DNA of 64,000 nt from Saturnia japonica (taxonomy: Eukaryota; Arthropoda; Insecta; Lepidoptera; Saturniidae): NCBI GenBank assembly GCA_033032175.1, contig CM065334.1, forward strand, positions 6,135,705 to 6,199,704. The letters run 5' to 3'. Positions 37,701-49,700 of the stretch are shown one piece after another (within the stretch, counting starts at the first letter, position 1; each line of letters begins with the position of its first letter). The notes beneath the pieces were generated by a model, which was given only the letters and a program-made list of their open reading frames with translations, ran no database searches and had not been told where the DNA came from. The translations under genes were made by a program, and so were the position numbers.

Positions 37701-40700
37701 AATCTTATGGAAAATTTTTGTTTACGGCTAAGATTATTTTAAATAAAAGAAGAAGTCTGTTAGTGTTTTAGTTAATATACTTAAATAAATATGAAATTTA
37801 ATAGTTACAGCAACAACAACTACAACAACAACAAGCGGCAGCCGCAGCGCAACAACGACATCAACAACTACAGCAGCAGCAACAACAACATCAAATGCAA
37901 CAGCAGCATCTACAACAACAGCAGCTTCAGCAACAACATCTTCAACAACAGCAGCTTCAACATCAACAGCTTCAACAACAACAACAACACCAGCAGCAAC
38001 AACTATTGCAGGAACAACAACAACAGCGGCAAAGCAGAGCTCAACAGCAGAGAAGCACAGTATCATTATCGAGTCGAGACACTAGTATATTTTCTACTTC
38101 TTCTATTTGCTCAGGGTAAGTCATGCTTTTATTTCTGAAATAGTCCCATAAATGGCAAATCATTTAATGTTAATGGAGAATGTTTTATTTTTCCTAACTG
38201 ATTATAGTGTGATGAGAATAAATAAATCAGTCACTCAAGTGTCTGTTTGTAATGTCAAAATAACAGCGTTTTCACTGAATGCATGTTAAAGTATATACGA
38301 TACTTATAACATAAAACTATTGGTTGAAATTTTTGTCTGTCTGCCTGTTTGTTCCAAGTAATCTCCGAAACTGTTGGACCGATTTTGACGGGACTTTCAA
38401 TGGCAGCCTAAGCTAACCACTGTTTTTTGTTACTGACGATAGAATCTTATCTCAATAACGTATCTTCGAATAGCTACTCCATACAAATGCTTACCAACAG
38501 ACATCTTTCTGTCTTCAGTAGCAAAAACAGGGGTTATATAGATTATTTAAAAGGAAAGTAACATAATATGCTATTTATATTATAGAAAAAGAATTCAGAT
38601 TCCGGGCAAATTAAATAGTCAGCATTATTTTTAAAAACTGCCGGGTAACCGCCGTGGGTGGAAGCGGGGTCACCACAATATCGACGGCATCCTGTAATCA
38701 ACGCGAGTGGAGCCGCGGGCGCATATAGTAAATAATAATTTCAAACACGTCCATTTAATTCTAAACTAAACAAATCTTGTATTAATATAGGTATTAAATT
38801 TATCATAAAATCAATATCACAAATTTCAATTCAGACCCTAAGAAGGTATTTATGAACGTGAAAACACTGCCACCGGTTCGGAAAACATCCCAGGTCACCG
38901 AAAAGAGCCGATAAAAAAAAACTCGAGAAGGTTAACTAATTTTTTTTACTGTATAAATTATGTTTACAGGCAAAAATTGTATTATTTTAGCGAATGCACA
39001 GAGAGGGAGTCACTTCCAGACGTCACTATCATTCACATAATGATCAACCCTATAAATAAACCTTTTGACAGTAAAACCCGCGTGACATGCTCCTCGAACA
39101 AATTTTCCAGCAAATCAGTAATGTACTTCGGATCCTTATTGTAGAACCGGACAAAATTACCTAAAAAAAATTATTAGACTTCTTACTAAGTGCACTGTAT
39201 GCTTTTTTGTTAATGTGTTTGGTATTTATCGCAGCGGCTCGTGTTGGCGTGGCTCGAGACCCGAGGACACGCGCGATCTTGACGCTCTGCTGCAGTATAT
39301 AGAGGGACCAGCGAGACACGTAGACCGGGGGAAGAAGAAGGCAAAGAAACAACGACAGAAAGCTAAAAAGGTGAATATTCCATTTTGTTTTAACGCGAAT
39401 TTCTCTAGAAGTTGACGACTTGTAGAAATTGTCACTAAAGATTTTTAATAAAACCATGAAATAATTTTGTGGGTTATAAGAACATATTTCACTTGCAATT
39501 TATTATTCGTCACTTTGCCCTGTCGCGACTCACTGTTATCATAAACGACCTGCTGTAAAATATAACTGGCCGTGAAATATCATTCATGATAAACCGTGAC
39601 ACAACAACATAAATTGGTCTTTGAATTTACCCTTAAGTTTTTATAACCCTCAAAAAACTGTGAGCGTGACGTGAGAAACTGGATCACTTGCAGTATATTC
39701 GTTGTCACAGTGCCAGTTCGTGATATATTAGTGACATTAGAAATAATTTGGGATAGTACGACAATATTCACGAGCGATGATTGTTTTGTTTTTGTTATCG
39801 CAGATGGAATCCCGACTGGCGAACGAATGCGGGCGCGTTGCCGCCGAGTTGGAGCAGTCGCACCGCGAGGTGGCGGCACAGCGCGCGTCGCACGCCGCCA
39901 TGCAGCGCCGCGTGCGGGACTTGCGTGCACTAATCGCGCACCACCACACGCCCAGGAGGAAGGGTACGTACCAATGACCAATTAATTGACTACGTGCAGT
40001 TTACATTTGGCTTCCAAGTTCCTGATATGTTGTATTACGTCATGAACACGTTAGTATCTCATTAGATTCTTTATTTTAAAATAGCTTAGGGCCATTCAAG
40101 TATTACGTAACGTAATTTTTTAAGGTTTTTCATCCTCCCTCCCACTCATGTAACGTGCAGTAACATTTTTCTGTATTCCTGCAGTGAGTAGGATACCTAG
40201 AGATACCTACTTAGGGAGGGGGAGGGGGGGGGGTTCAAGGTCCGTCCACAGGCTACGGTTGCCGCGTACTTGTTTACCAGCTTCGTTGTAATGGTGATGC
40301 TTCTTCATTCCATACTAGTTTGTTTCTATGTGACTCTTGATTGTAAATTTTCCTTAACAGGCAAGAAACAGAAGTTGAATTCAGCGGAACAAGCTCAGAT
40401 GCAGGCGCTGCTCGAGCAGCTGGGAGAGTTGACGACATTAATGAACACCACTGCCAAGGTAATAAATTGAATATAAAAAAAACCCCCACCCACTACAAGT
40501 AGTCTATTCATTGGGCCATTCCACTGAGCCCAAACACGATATCTCTGCTGTAAGTTGCTTAGGAGTTAGGTATCCTGCAGTTTCTAGATGGTTCTGCAGC
40601 ATAAGGTTTGTAATTCTAATGCCCCGGAGCCCTAATACATATGAGTAGCTTTTAGTTTTTAAACGATATTTACGATTATTCAGTCAAAAGTGTCAAAGAT

Positions 40701-43700
40701 CGGTAAACACGGTGCAAATGTAAAGAATCCTCAACACAAGTACCATGTTCATTGTGATCATTCAAATGAGCTCAAAACACGATATCTCTACTGTAAGTTG
40801 ATGAATATTGCAGATGATGCATCAGGTCAAGGTTGCCATGTTAAATTTAGACTCGATCAGACCGGTGGAAGATGTTCACATTCCGTTCATCAACAAGAAA
40901 AGAGTTGATAACCTTTAAACTATTGAACAGATTTTCTTGAATCATAACTAAGAACACTTTTCATCAAGTCACCCTTCGAACAAAAAAAAATATTTACATG
41001 AAAATTGGTGCAGCAGCTGTTTTTTTTATATAATAGCTCGGCCCATTATTGGTACTGTTTTGATGGTAAATAAATACCTCTTTACTGTACGACAAAGATA
41101 ACTCATAGAGAACATTTTAATTCGCACCGAGCTGGAGGTTACCGTAAAACTGTGACTCCGAACCCAGTGTTTGGGAGCCATGATGACTCGTAGATATACA
41201 GGTTAAAGTTGTAACCACACCTCTTTTTGCGTCAGGGGATAAATATTATAACTGTAAAATCTCAATGCCGCTGTAAGTAATGCTAAGTGGAAAACAATCC
41301 AAGGTTTTACTGTGAAAAGGTTATTATAGGGTGGATCGTTATGTGAATGATAGTGATGTCTGGAAGTGACTCCCTATGTGTGTTTTCACTAAATTATTAT
41401 TATTGTATCTGTTATATTAAGATTTGTACAGTTGACAAAAAAAAAAGATAAACCCGATCGAGTTTCTTACCGGTTCTTCTCGATGTCTGGGATATATGTC
41501 CGAACCGGCAGATAGTGTTTTGACTGCTGTTCATAAATGCCTTCATAGGGCCTAAATTGAATTTTAAAAAATTTGATTATTGTTTGTCTTTGATTACCTT
41601 GTTAATGTGAGCAGAGTTGGTCGTACGAAGTGAGATTCGTGCATTTTGGTTTGCGGCTCTCCGCTCACCGTTGCGGATGTGCACGGTCGTTAGTACCGAG
41701 ATCGGGGTTTCGGGAGTCGCGTCGCGCCGCGCTATCACGCACGGCAACACTCGGTGCTTTGTTTATATTTTTATAGGCGTGCTACTTATAGTCGTACAAG
41801 TTCGTGCGCGACCGTCCTATGTTTCTGTAGGTAAACTTCAGTACACAATAGTCGCGATTACGCAATTTATAACTAATGACGAAATATTGTATTTCTTCAT
41901 AAAATTAAAAATTGTTTTTAATCTATTAAATTTTAAGCAAAAATGTACATTCCCTTCTTACTACCTCACAATTACTTTTGAAACTAAAAATAAAACCCAG
42001 CTAGAAATAATTTAAATTATACAACTTACACAAGTTTGTAGTAGATAATATATTTTGCTGAAATAATAATTATTATAGCATTATCAAATACGTAAGTAGG
42101 TAACCCAATAAATATAGTCAGAGGGCAGTGCTAGTGCGTATTTATCTACCGAGCGGCTTTAGGTAATTGTTTCAAGAACACCGCTGAGACATACTGTTTA
42201 CTTTAGTGTACTGTAGTGACGTAATATCGTGCTACTTCGTCCCCGCCAACGTCTCCCACATGGGACGGTCGTGCACGAACTTGTTCGACTATAGTTACGA
42301 TCGCGGCGTGCATTTGTTTTAGTTTTGTTGGAAAACAACAAAGACAAATCGGAAGCAATCTCACTTGCGTCCGTTTTTACAATACTAAGCATAGTTTGCA
42401 TTAATAATAACATGATACTCGTCTATTTCATTAAGTGAAAACTACAAAAAATAGATTAATGATTACTGTTTGCATTCAATGCTTGATGAATGCATTTAAA
42501 AGTATTGTATTGCGACAGGAATTACAGTGCGCTGAGAAGCAGGTGGCTGACTGCTGCAAGCGTTTGGAGAACTGCGAGCGCCAGTTGTCCGAAGCCAGAG
42601 CGATCCAGGGGAAACCTGAATTGGCATTTGTAAAGAAACAAGTATATATAACCGCTGTTCTAATATGTTCATTGTTTTTGAAGATTATCGTTTTGTTAAT
42701 TTTCTGTGTTGCCATTTATTGATTAATATGTACTTCTGTGTGTTACCATATCTAATAATTAAATTATCAAATGGGGAACATAGTACCATAACAATATCTA
42801 CTCGTCCTCAGTGGTAATTTTTAGTGGTTTGAAGACAAAAAAAATAAGTCATATCTTTGTAAAATTAAACGGTATTAAAAATACGTGTATTTTATTGTTT
42901 TTTTTATTTATTACCGACTTAACGATGAAAAACAAAAACACACTTATGGCGAAGTATCATATTAAAATTGACATAACTTGGCATTTTTGTGACGTTAGGA
43001 AGCAAGACACCATACTTTTTTATACTATGTGAAAATTTTGAACTGTCTACGCATTTGGATAATTATTTTTTGTTGTATAGGAGATACCTCGAGGATGGCC
43101 CCATTGTAATTTGCATTGGACCTTCAACTTCATATATAATACACAAGAGAATTGTTCAAAACATTGAAGTCTGTTTTCTTTTTTGTTAAATATTGTCTTG
43201 TGTTTATCCTTTTTTTAGGTTTAGCATTTGACCACAAATTTCAGCTGAGTTAAGTGACAATGTGGCCCAAGACGGTAGCAAGCTAAGCCTAGTGGGGGAG
43301 CTGGCTCTCAAGTGCAGCTCCCGGAACTCACCTATTGGGGTTCGGCGACTTTTCTACTTGAGGATGGTAGCTACCTCCATGCTATAGTGTTATCACGACA
43401 GTTTATTTAGCGAAATTTCAGGCTCATTACAGGAATTCGATTTCACGTCCATCGGTGCCGTGTCAGTACACCCTACCACTAAAGCGCTACTTCCACGAGC
43501 GAGTGTATCGCCACGAGTCCGTCCTTCTATCATCAGGTCATCTCTACGAGACTATTATTGTTCGGTTTGCGTATCGTCGCGAATTTTTGAATTATAGTGG
43601 GGCGAGAGTGTGTCATGTTTTGCTGCGATTAGATCGCGTCTCGCAGTGATTCGTTGGCGTTTTCTTCGTCAATGTCACTCGCCGTTTGGAGACACGTTTA

Positions 43701-46700
43701 TAAAGTTGTTACGGAATGAATTGGCAGGACGATAATATCACCGCTATAAAACCGCTGGTGGAGGTGGCGCCTAAGTCACTATTGCTTCGAACTTATTATC
43801 TCAGTTATAAACGAGCAATACTATATTGTTCCCAGTTCGAGCAAGCCGTGCTGATACACAAGCGACAGCAGGAGCTGTACCGACAGCGGCAGATGCAGAT
43901 ACAATTGGAGAAGGAGGACGTCGAAAAGAAAAGAGAAACTGAAATTTGTAAGTTTATCGATAAATTTAGGCCCTAAGCAGGCACTTATGATATGATGACA
44001 AAGTGAGCTGATCCACTACAGAGCAGTTCTCGGTTCTTCTACGTTCATGCGGTCGATTAATATTTACAGCAACGGAAGAAACACAGAACGGTAAAAGTGC
44101 CGACGGACCGCGCCGCCAGACCTGGGAACAAGCGATCGCTCATATCAATCAGCTCGCCAAGGGAGCCAACAAAGATAAGGTTAACTTTTTTTTTGTTTAA
44201 TACTTTTAATCTCTGGTGGAAATTCAGTAGGACTTCGATAATCCGTACTAGAAATGATACCGGATATAAGGCCCTTTCTCGCTTTACATGTTGTGACGAG
44301 TTTGATTTGAATGAACGTGTTTTGGAAAGATTCAGTCGTGTTGGTGGCAAATCACAGCGTGGACACTTCCAGTAGTTTCCTACTTCTTTAGTAGCCACCC
44401 GTAGTGGTTCACGAAGCCAAGCGAAATGGCTTGTTACAATCAAATTTAGTATTTGTTTTGCCACTAGCTGTCCCCGCGCCTGCGCTTGTCTCGTCTACAG
44501 AATGCTGTCGATCGGGCACACGCGCGAATCTTGATACCCCGGTCCTGGTTATTTTAAAGATAAAAATGCTTATTGTGGGTGTTCCTTGTTATATACGACA
44601 TACTCTCGCTGACTTTTTGTACAATTATGTACTGCTGTCTATCTACTATCTGCCAGTGAAAGTCCCGTCAAAATCGGGCCAGCCGTGTCTGAAATTACTC
44701 GGAATAAACAGATAGATAAATAAATTTTGTTTTAATTGGTGTTTTGTTATAGAGTTCATATGCATTTAGTAAAATGCTTTTTGCTGGGTCCTTAAAGACA
44801 ACCTGTTCGCGAGTCGTGGTTAACATAATATAGTATAACTGTGATAAACAACACACTGCGCCTTTCCAAAATACCCAAAGCTTACCTCGAGTCTCGGCGC
44901 GACGGATTCCTAGCCACGAATCCCGTAGACGTAGAACATGTAAAGTGGGTATGTCTAACCAGGGGGACTGGAACACTTTACTTGTTACTTCCAACGGAAA
45001 CAATAGTACAACACAAAAATCACCAAAAATCAAATACGAGAAACACGCAACACAAACATTTATCTTCATCTTAACTATATTACAATAAATATCACGTTAC
45101 GTCGAAACTGGATACTCCAAGAAGCACTCATAATTTCAAGGAGTAATATCGTGGGTAGTTTTACAAGACTTATATCATACTACGAGAGCGAACGCCGGCC
45201 GTACAACTTTTTATTCCTACCCACCTTTTATGAGAAAAATTATTAAACAAATGCAAAACAACGTAAATCGCATGATTTAACCTACCAATATTTAATAATG
45301 AAATTTCCAACACCATCCGATCTCGGAATGCGACCCGCATAAGCGAATCACTATGAAGGTTGTTACTCGTGGTGTATAGTGGTCAGAATCTAGTCGAGCA
45401 CAAGTGTTAGGCTGCCGGTCCACTGATGCGGAGCTGGTGTAAATTTCGACCAATAGAATTGCATCAGTAGATTTTTATGCACTTCTATTGGTTACAATTT
45501 GAACAGCTCTGGGAGCCGCTCCGTTTCAATAGGCAAGGCGGCCCTATATCCTAGGCGCCTAACGCTGCTGTGTTGAGTATTCGAAAGGTGTAACAAAAAC
45601 TGACACATGATCCATTGCAAATTACTCTTCACGAGTAGTAACTCCTTATACATGACCTCGGGACTTCATTCTGTTTGAGGTTGATTGTATGTATAAAGTG
45701 AAATTGATTGATAGTATAAGGTAACAGTGGGATGAGAGAATGTTGTGGTGTGAAAGATGATGTAGTCACATGAATTGAGAAAGGGATGCTTAGATGGTTT
45801 CGGCATGTTGAGAGGGTGAATTATAAATGAATGACTGGACAGAAAGGGGAAGGACAATATTAGGTGGATTGCACTCCTGGTTGCTAATTTATAACATAAA
45901 AAGATGTACTACAGGAAATAATGTAGTTGACTGTGAAAATGTAACACATGTTGCAGAAAAAACACAAAGACTCTAAGTCTGAACAGAAACAGAAGGAGAA
46001 ACAGAAAACGGAGACGCAGACAGAGGCCCAGCAGCAGGCCTCCAAGAAGCAGAAGAAGCTTTTAGCTAAGCAGCAGGTAATTTATTTCGAAACGAAGTAA
46101 GTTCCTTATTGCGCGTTTCGTATATGTGAGCTATACGAGAGAAGTGTGCATACTTTTAGAAAGAGAGGGGTAAACGTATACTTAGCGCCGGGGAGTGGGT
46201 GCCCCTTTAGAAATTCGATTAGTCATTTGAGAGCCTTCTATTATGCGATGTTACATGTTATTATTTTTTGGTTTTCAGTCGCATTCACACTTGATGCTTA
46301 ATTATAACTTGATCTCTTCTTACATACATCGGGCCGGCTTTGTCTGATTCATCCCTTTCGCTCTCACTAACGACTCGTATATGAGTCGTAAAAGGATACA
46401 CGTTCATGACGAATAAAGAAATTCAGTGTTGCTAGCATTTTAGAGGGCGTTCAAGTATTACGTAACGCAATATTTGCATATTTATGAGCCTCCTTCCCCC
46501 ATGTAATGCGCCGTAACATTTTTCTGTACCCCCCTCCCCCTTAAACGTTACGTAACACCCAAGTCAGCATGAGCGGTTTTATAGGCCAAGAACGACTAAT
46601 GATTCAAATCTCCCCGTTTTGAAGACATTACAATATGAATTCATTTTATAACACTGACTACAGTCGAGCGATTCCCCGAAAACAAACGAAAAGGGTTGCC

Positions 46701-49700
46701 AACTTGGGAGAACAGAATTAAAATGACGTACAATTCAATCGAGGGGCTCCCCGTAAAACATAAACGAGAAGCGTTGCGATTTTGTGAAATTTTAATTGCC
46801 AAGTTTTTTATTTAAATAAAGAAAAAAAAAACAAAGTTACGTAACGCGTTGTTCGGACCCCCTCCCGCCTTGTAACGCATCGTAACATTTTACAAGAACC
46901 CCTTCCCCCCAAATTGCGTTACGTAATACTTGAACGCACCCTCAGAATTAAAACTCTTATATCTCGCATACAGGCCGAAGAAGAAGAAAAGAAGAAACGA
47001 CAGCAGCAACAACAACCGCCAACACAACAACAAGAGGTGAAAAGCAAAAAGGCGGACGTCAAAAAACCAGAAACGCCCAAGTCGGAGACTGTTAGCAAAA
47101 AACCGGACAAGAAGAGCGAAACGATTAAGAAAGCGGAGCCGGCCGTGAAAAAGAAGGACGAGAAGAAAGAAAAGAAACAGGAGAAGGTCGCGGAAAAAAA
47201 GAAAGAAAACAAACACGAGAAAAGTGGTGAGTAAATATTATTATAACCGAAGGGAATAATGGATGTCACCGCAGGAACACAACAAAGTTCTTTGGTTGTT
47301 CTTCTGTAGGGTGAAGGTATCCCATCAGTTGTACTGCCCCAACTAGAGATAAATCTCTATGACGATTCCTCTGCACCACACCTCTCTTAAAAAAACATTT
47401 GATTACATTCCAATTAGTATGTTGTCTAAATATATATGACGGAGCAGGTACGCTGTATAGGCGTATTTCGATACCATGATACAGCCTTTATTTAGCACGG
47501 TCTGTTCTAATAGGGTGGCGTATGAACCAGGTCGGACCCTGAACTACGGCGACACATGAACTAGGGTGGCTTCATTATGAACGACACCATTACGAGGGCA
47601 CATTTTAATAATAAACTGACCACAGTAATCTTAAACATAGAGCGCATCCGCACTGTACGATGTTGAATAATAAAGTGTGAGGCATCACGCCGTTCCTCCG
47701 TTTATATAGCGCGAGCGCGAACGGGAAGTTGTAGGTAATTGCCTCGTTAGCCTAGCGGTCGTAAGCGCGACTGCTATGAGCGAGGTCCTGGGTTCGAATC
47801 CCAGGTCGAGCTAAGTATTATTGGGTTTTTCCTATGAAATTCTCAGTAGCGCAACTCGGAGTTTGGTTTCGTGCCCGATTAATGGCAATAGGCTCGCCCC
47901 CTATTACATGGGACCTAAAAACATACTCCGTGAACTGTGGGTGTACAAATGTACAACTCTGCCTAAACCTTCGAGGGATACAGGCGTGATGGTATGATAA
48001 TGTTTTTTGACTGCCTTCGAGCGCCGACGCGTTACAATCATGTTTTCACTATAAACAATATCATTTAGCGAAAGTTTTTTTATTGTGATCATAGATGACT
48101 CTTTTACTCCGACATATATCAAAGGAAACCGTGACTAACTGACTAATCTGAGGCCACGTAACTCAAACCACTTGTTGAATTGGGCTGAAAATTGAACCCC
48201 TAAAGGGGTGTAACGAGGATTCAAAATTTATATGGAGAAATCAGATAAGAATGTCCTGCGCAGAATTGGTTGAATAAACTTAACACAGGTGAAATTGTGG
48301 GGCATAGGTAGTAAAAAAAAATTGACGTAGGTATACAAGAATCCGTGGTCGTGAGATCGCCACATTTTACAATGTTACAGGTAATTTTTATATATGTTTT
48401 TCACCCAACAGCGACACCGACTGTTAAAGACAACAAACAATCCGCTCAGCAACAGAACAATAACAATAAAAAAGACAAGAAAAAGGATAATCAACAACAA
48501 CAGCAGCAGCCTCAAATTATCAACATCACTCCGGACACGACTATAGAAGTTGTCAGCAAGAAGGTGAGTCGAAGTGTCCCGATTATACTTTGTATTGTCC
48601 TGGGACCAGCATCCTATTAGGCTGTAGGCAATAGTTCAATAAAATACACAAGCTGAATTATTAAAAAGGAAATAAAAAACCCGACTGCAACAAAAACACG
48701 ACTAAAAATATAGATGTTTCTATTTTTGCTTTTTATTTGTTTCCCAGACATAGTACTTAAATATTATATAGCCTATGTCACTCACACAATTAAGGCTAAT
48801 TTAAAGACACCACGTATGCTAAAATCCATAAAGCCATTTAGGTTACAGAGCGTGACACAGTAATAGACATAAATACATCTCGAAAAACATAATCATCCAT
48901 TTTCACTTTCGATTAAAAATTACTTACACCTTTATATTGTTTATGAAAATGATAATAGATCCATGCTCGTATGAAATGAGTTGTAATAGTTCGTACATAC
49001 TTAGTTCTAAACTCTTGAAATAAATAATTTATAAAGAAAAGGAAAATCTAAAAAATATTTTTTAACTACTCAAAAAAAGAGTTTGTGGTTTCTAAATTAG
49101 AAAGTATATATGTTTTTTTTAATGGATTTTCAGCCATAATTTCTTTATTTATGAACCGATTTGGATAATTCTTTTTTCGTTTTATAGGGGGTAAGGTTGT
49201 CCCATTTTAATTTCATTGGCATTGGACCTTTAACTTTGGAAACTACAAAATCATTGAAGTCGATTTTCTTTTTTGTAAGATTGTTTTGTATAAAATTTTG
49301 TAAAACAACGTGACGTTACAATGGCGACAATATATAAACATACGTAGAGGTCGATTAACTAAAGCTGGCACGTTCAACACATTTACAGATTGCGCTTGTG
49401 TAGTGTCTGAATAAGCGCGCGGCGTGACGTCACATCACGAAAAGTCTGCCCGTCTCTCTCTCGCGCGGCCTAGCTTATGAGTGTGAAGGCGACGGTTATT
49501 ATTTTGCTTTTGCTACTGTTTATTTATACAGAGTGGTCTTTTTGGTTTCAACCGGTTAACGTCAAAAAAGCAAACGGGAGATTATCACAGTAATATGAAT
49601 GCTAGTAATTATCAGAAGTGGATTAAAGAAAAACTTCTTCCAAATTTACCGCCACAGTCAGTTTTAGTAGTCGATAATGCATCGTACCATAACGTCGAAT

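Noticed and set aside
37734..38066. Minus-strand valine-rich frame and plus-strand Asn/Ser-rich frame
   Set aside because: Both are shadows of the CAA/CAG tract in exon 25.
39580..39985. Minus and plus frames overlapping exon 27
   Set aside because: Shadows of the coiled-coil exon; splice phase supports only the MESRLANECGRV frame.
40690..40908. 72-codon plus frame in intron 28
   Set aside because: No acceptor/donor pair fits the phase between exons 28 and 29, which already join in phase 0; probably repeat-derived.
41617..42015. 132-codon plus frame
   Set aside because: Lies over the family H inverted-repeat element; no similarity to a known protein that I can see.
47740..47815. tRNA-like gene with boxes A and B
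   Set aside because: It is followed by a conserved non-tRNA body and has an inverted copy at 51345-51613, so it is a SINE head, not a functional tRNA gene.
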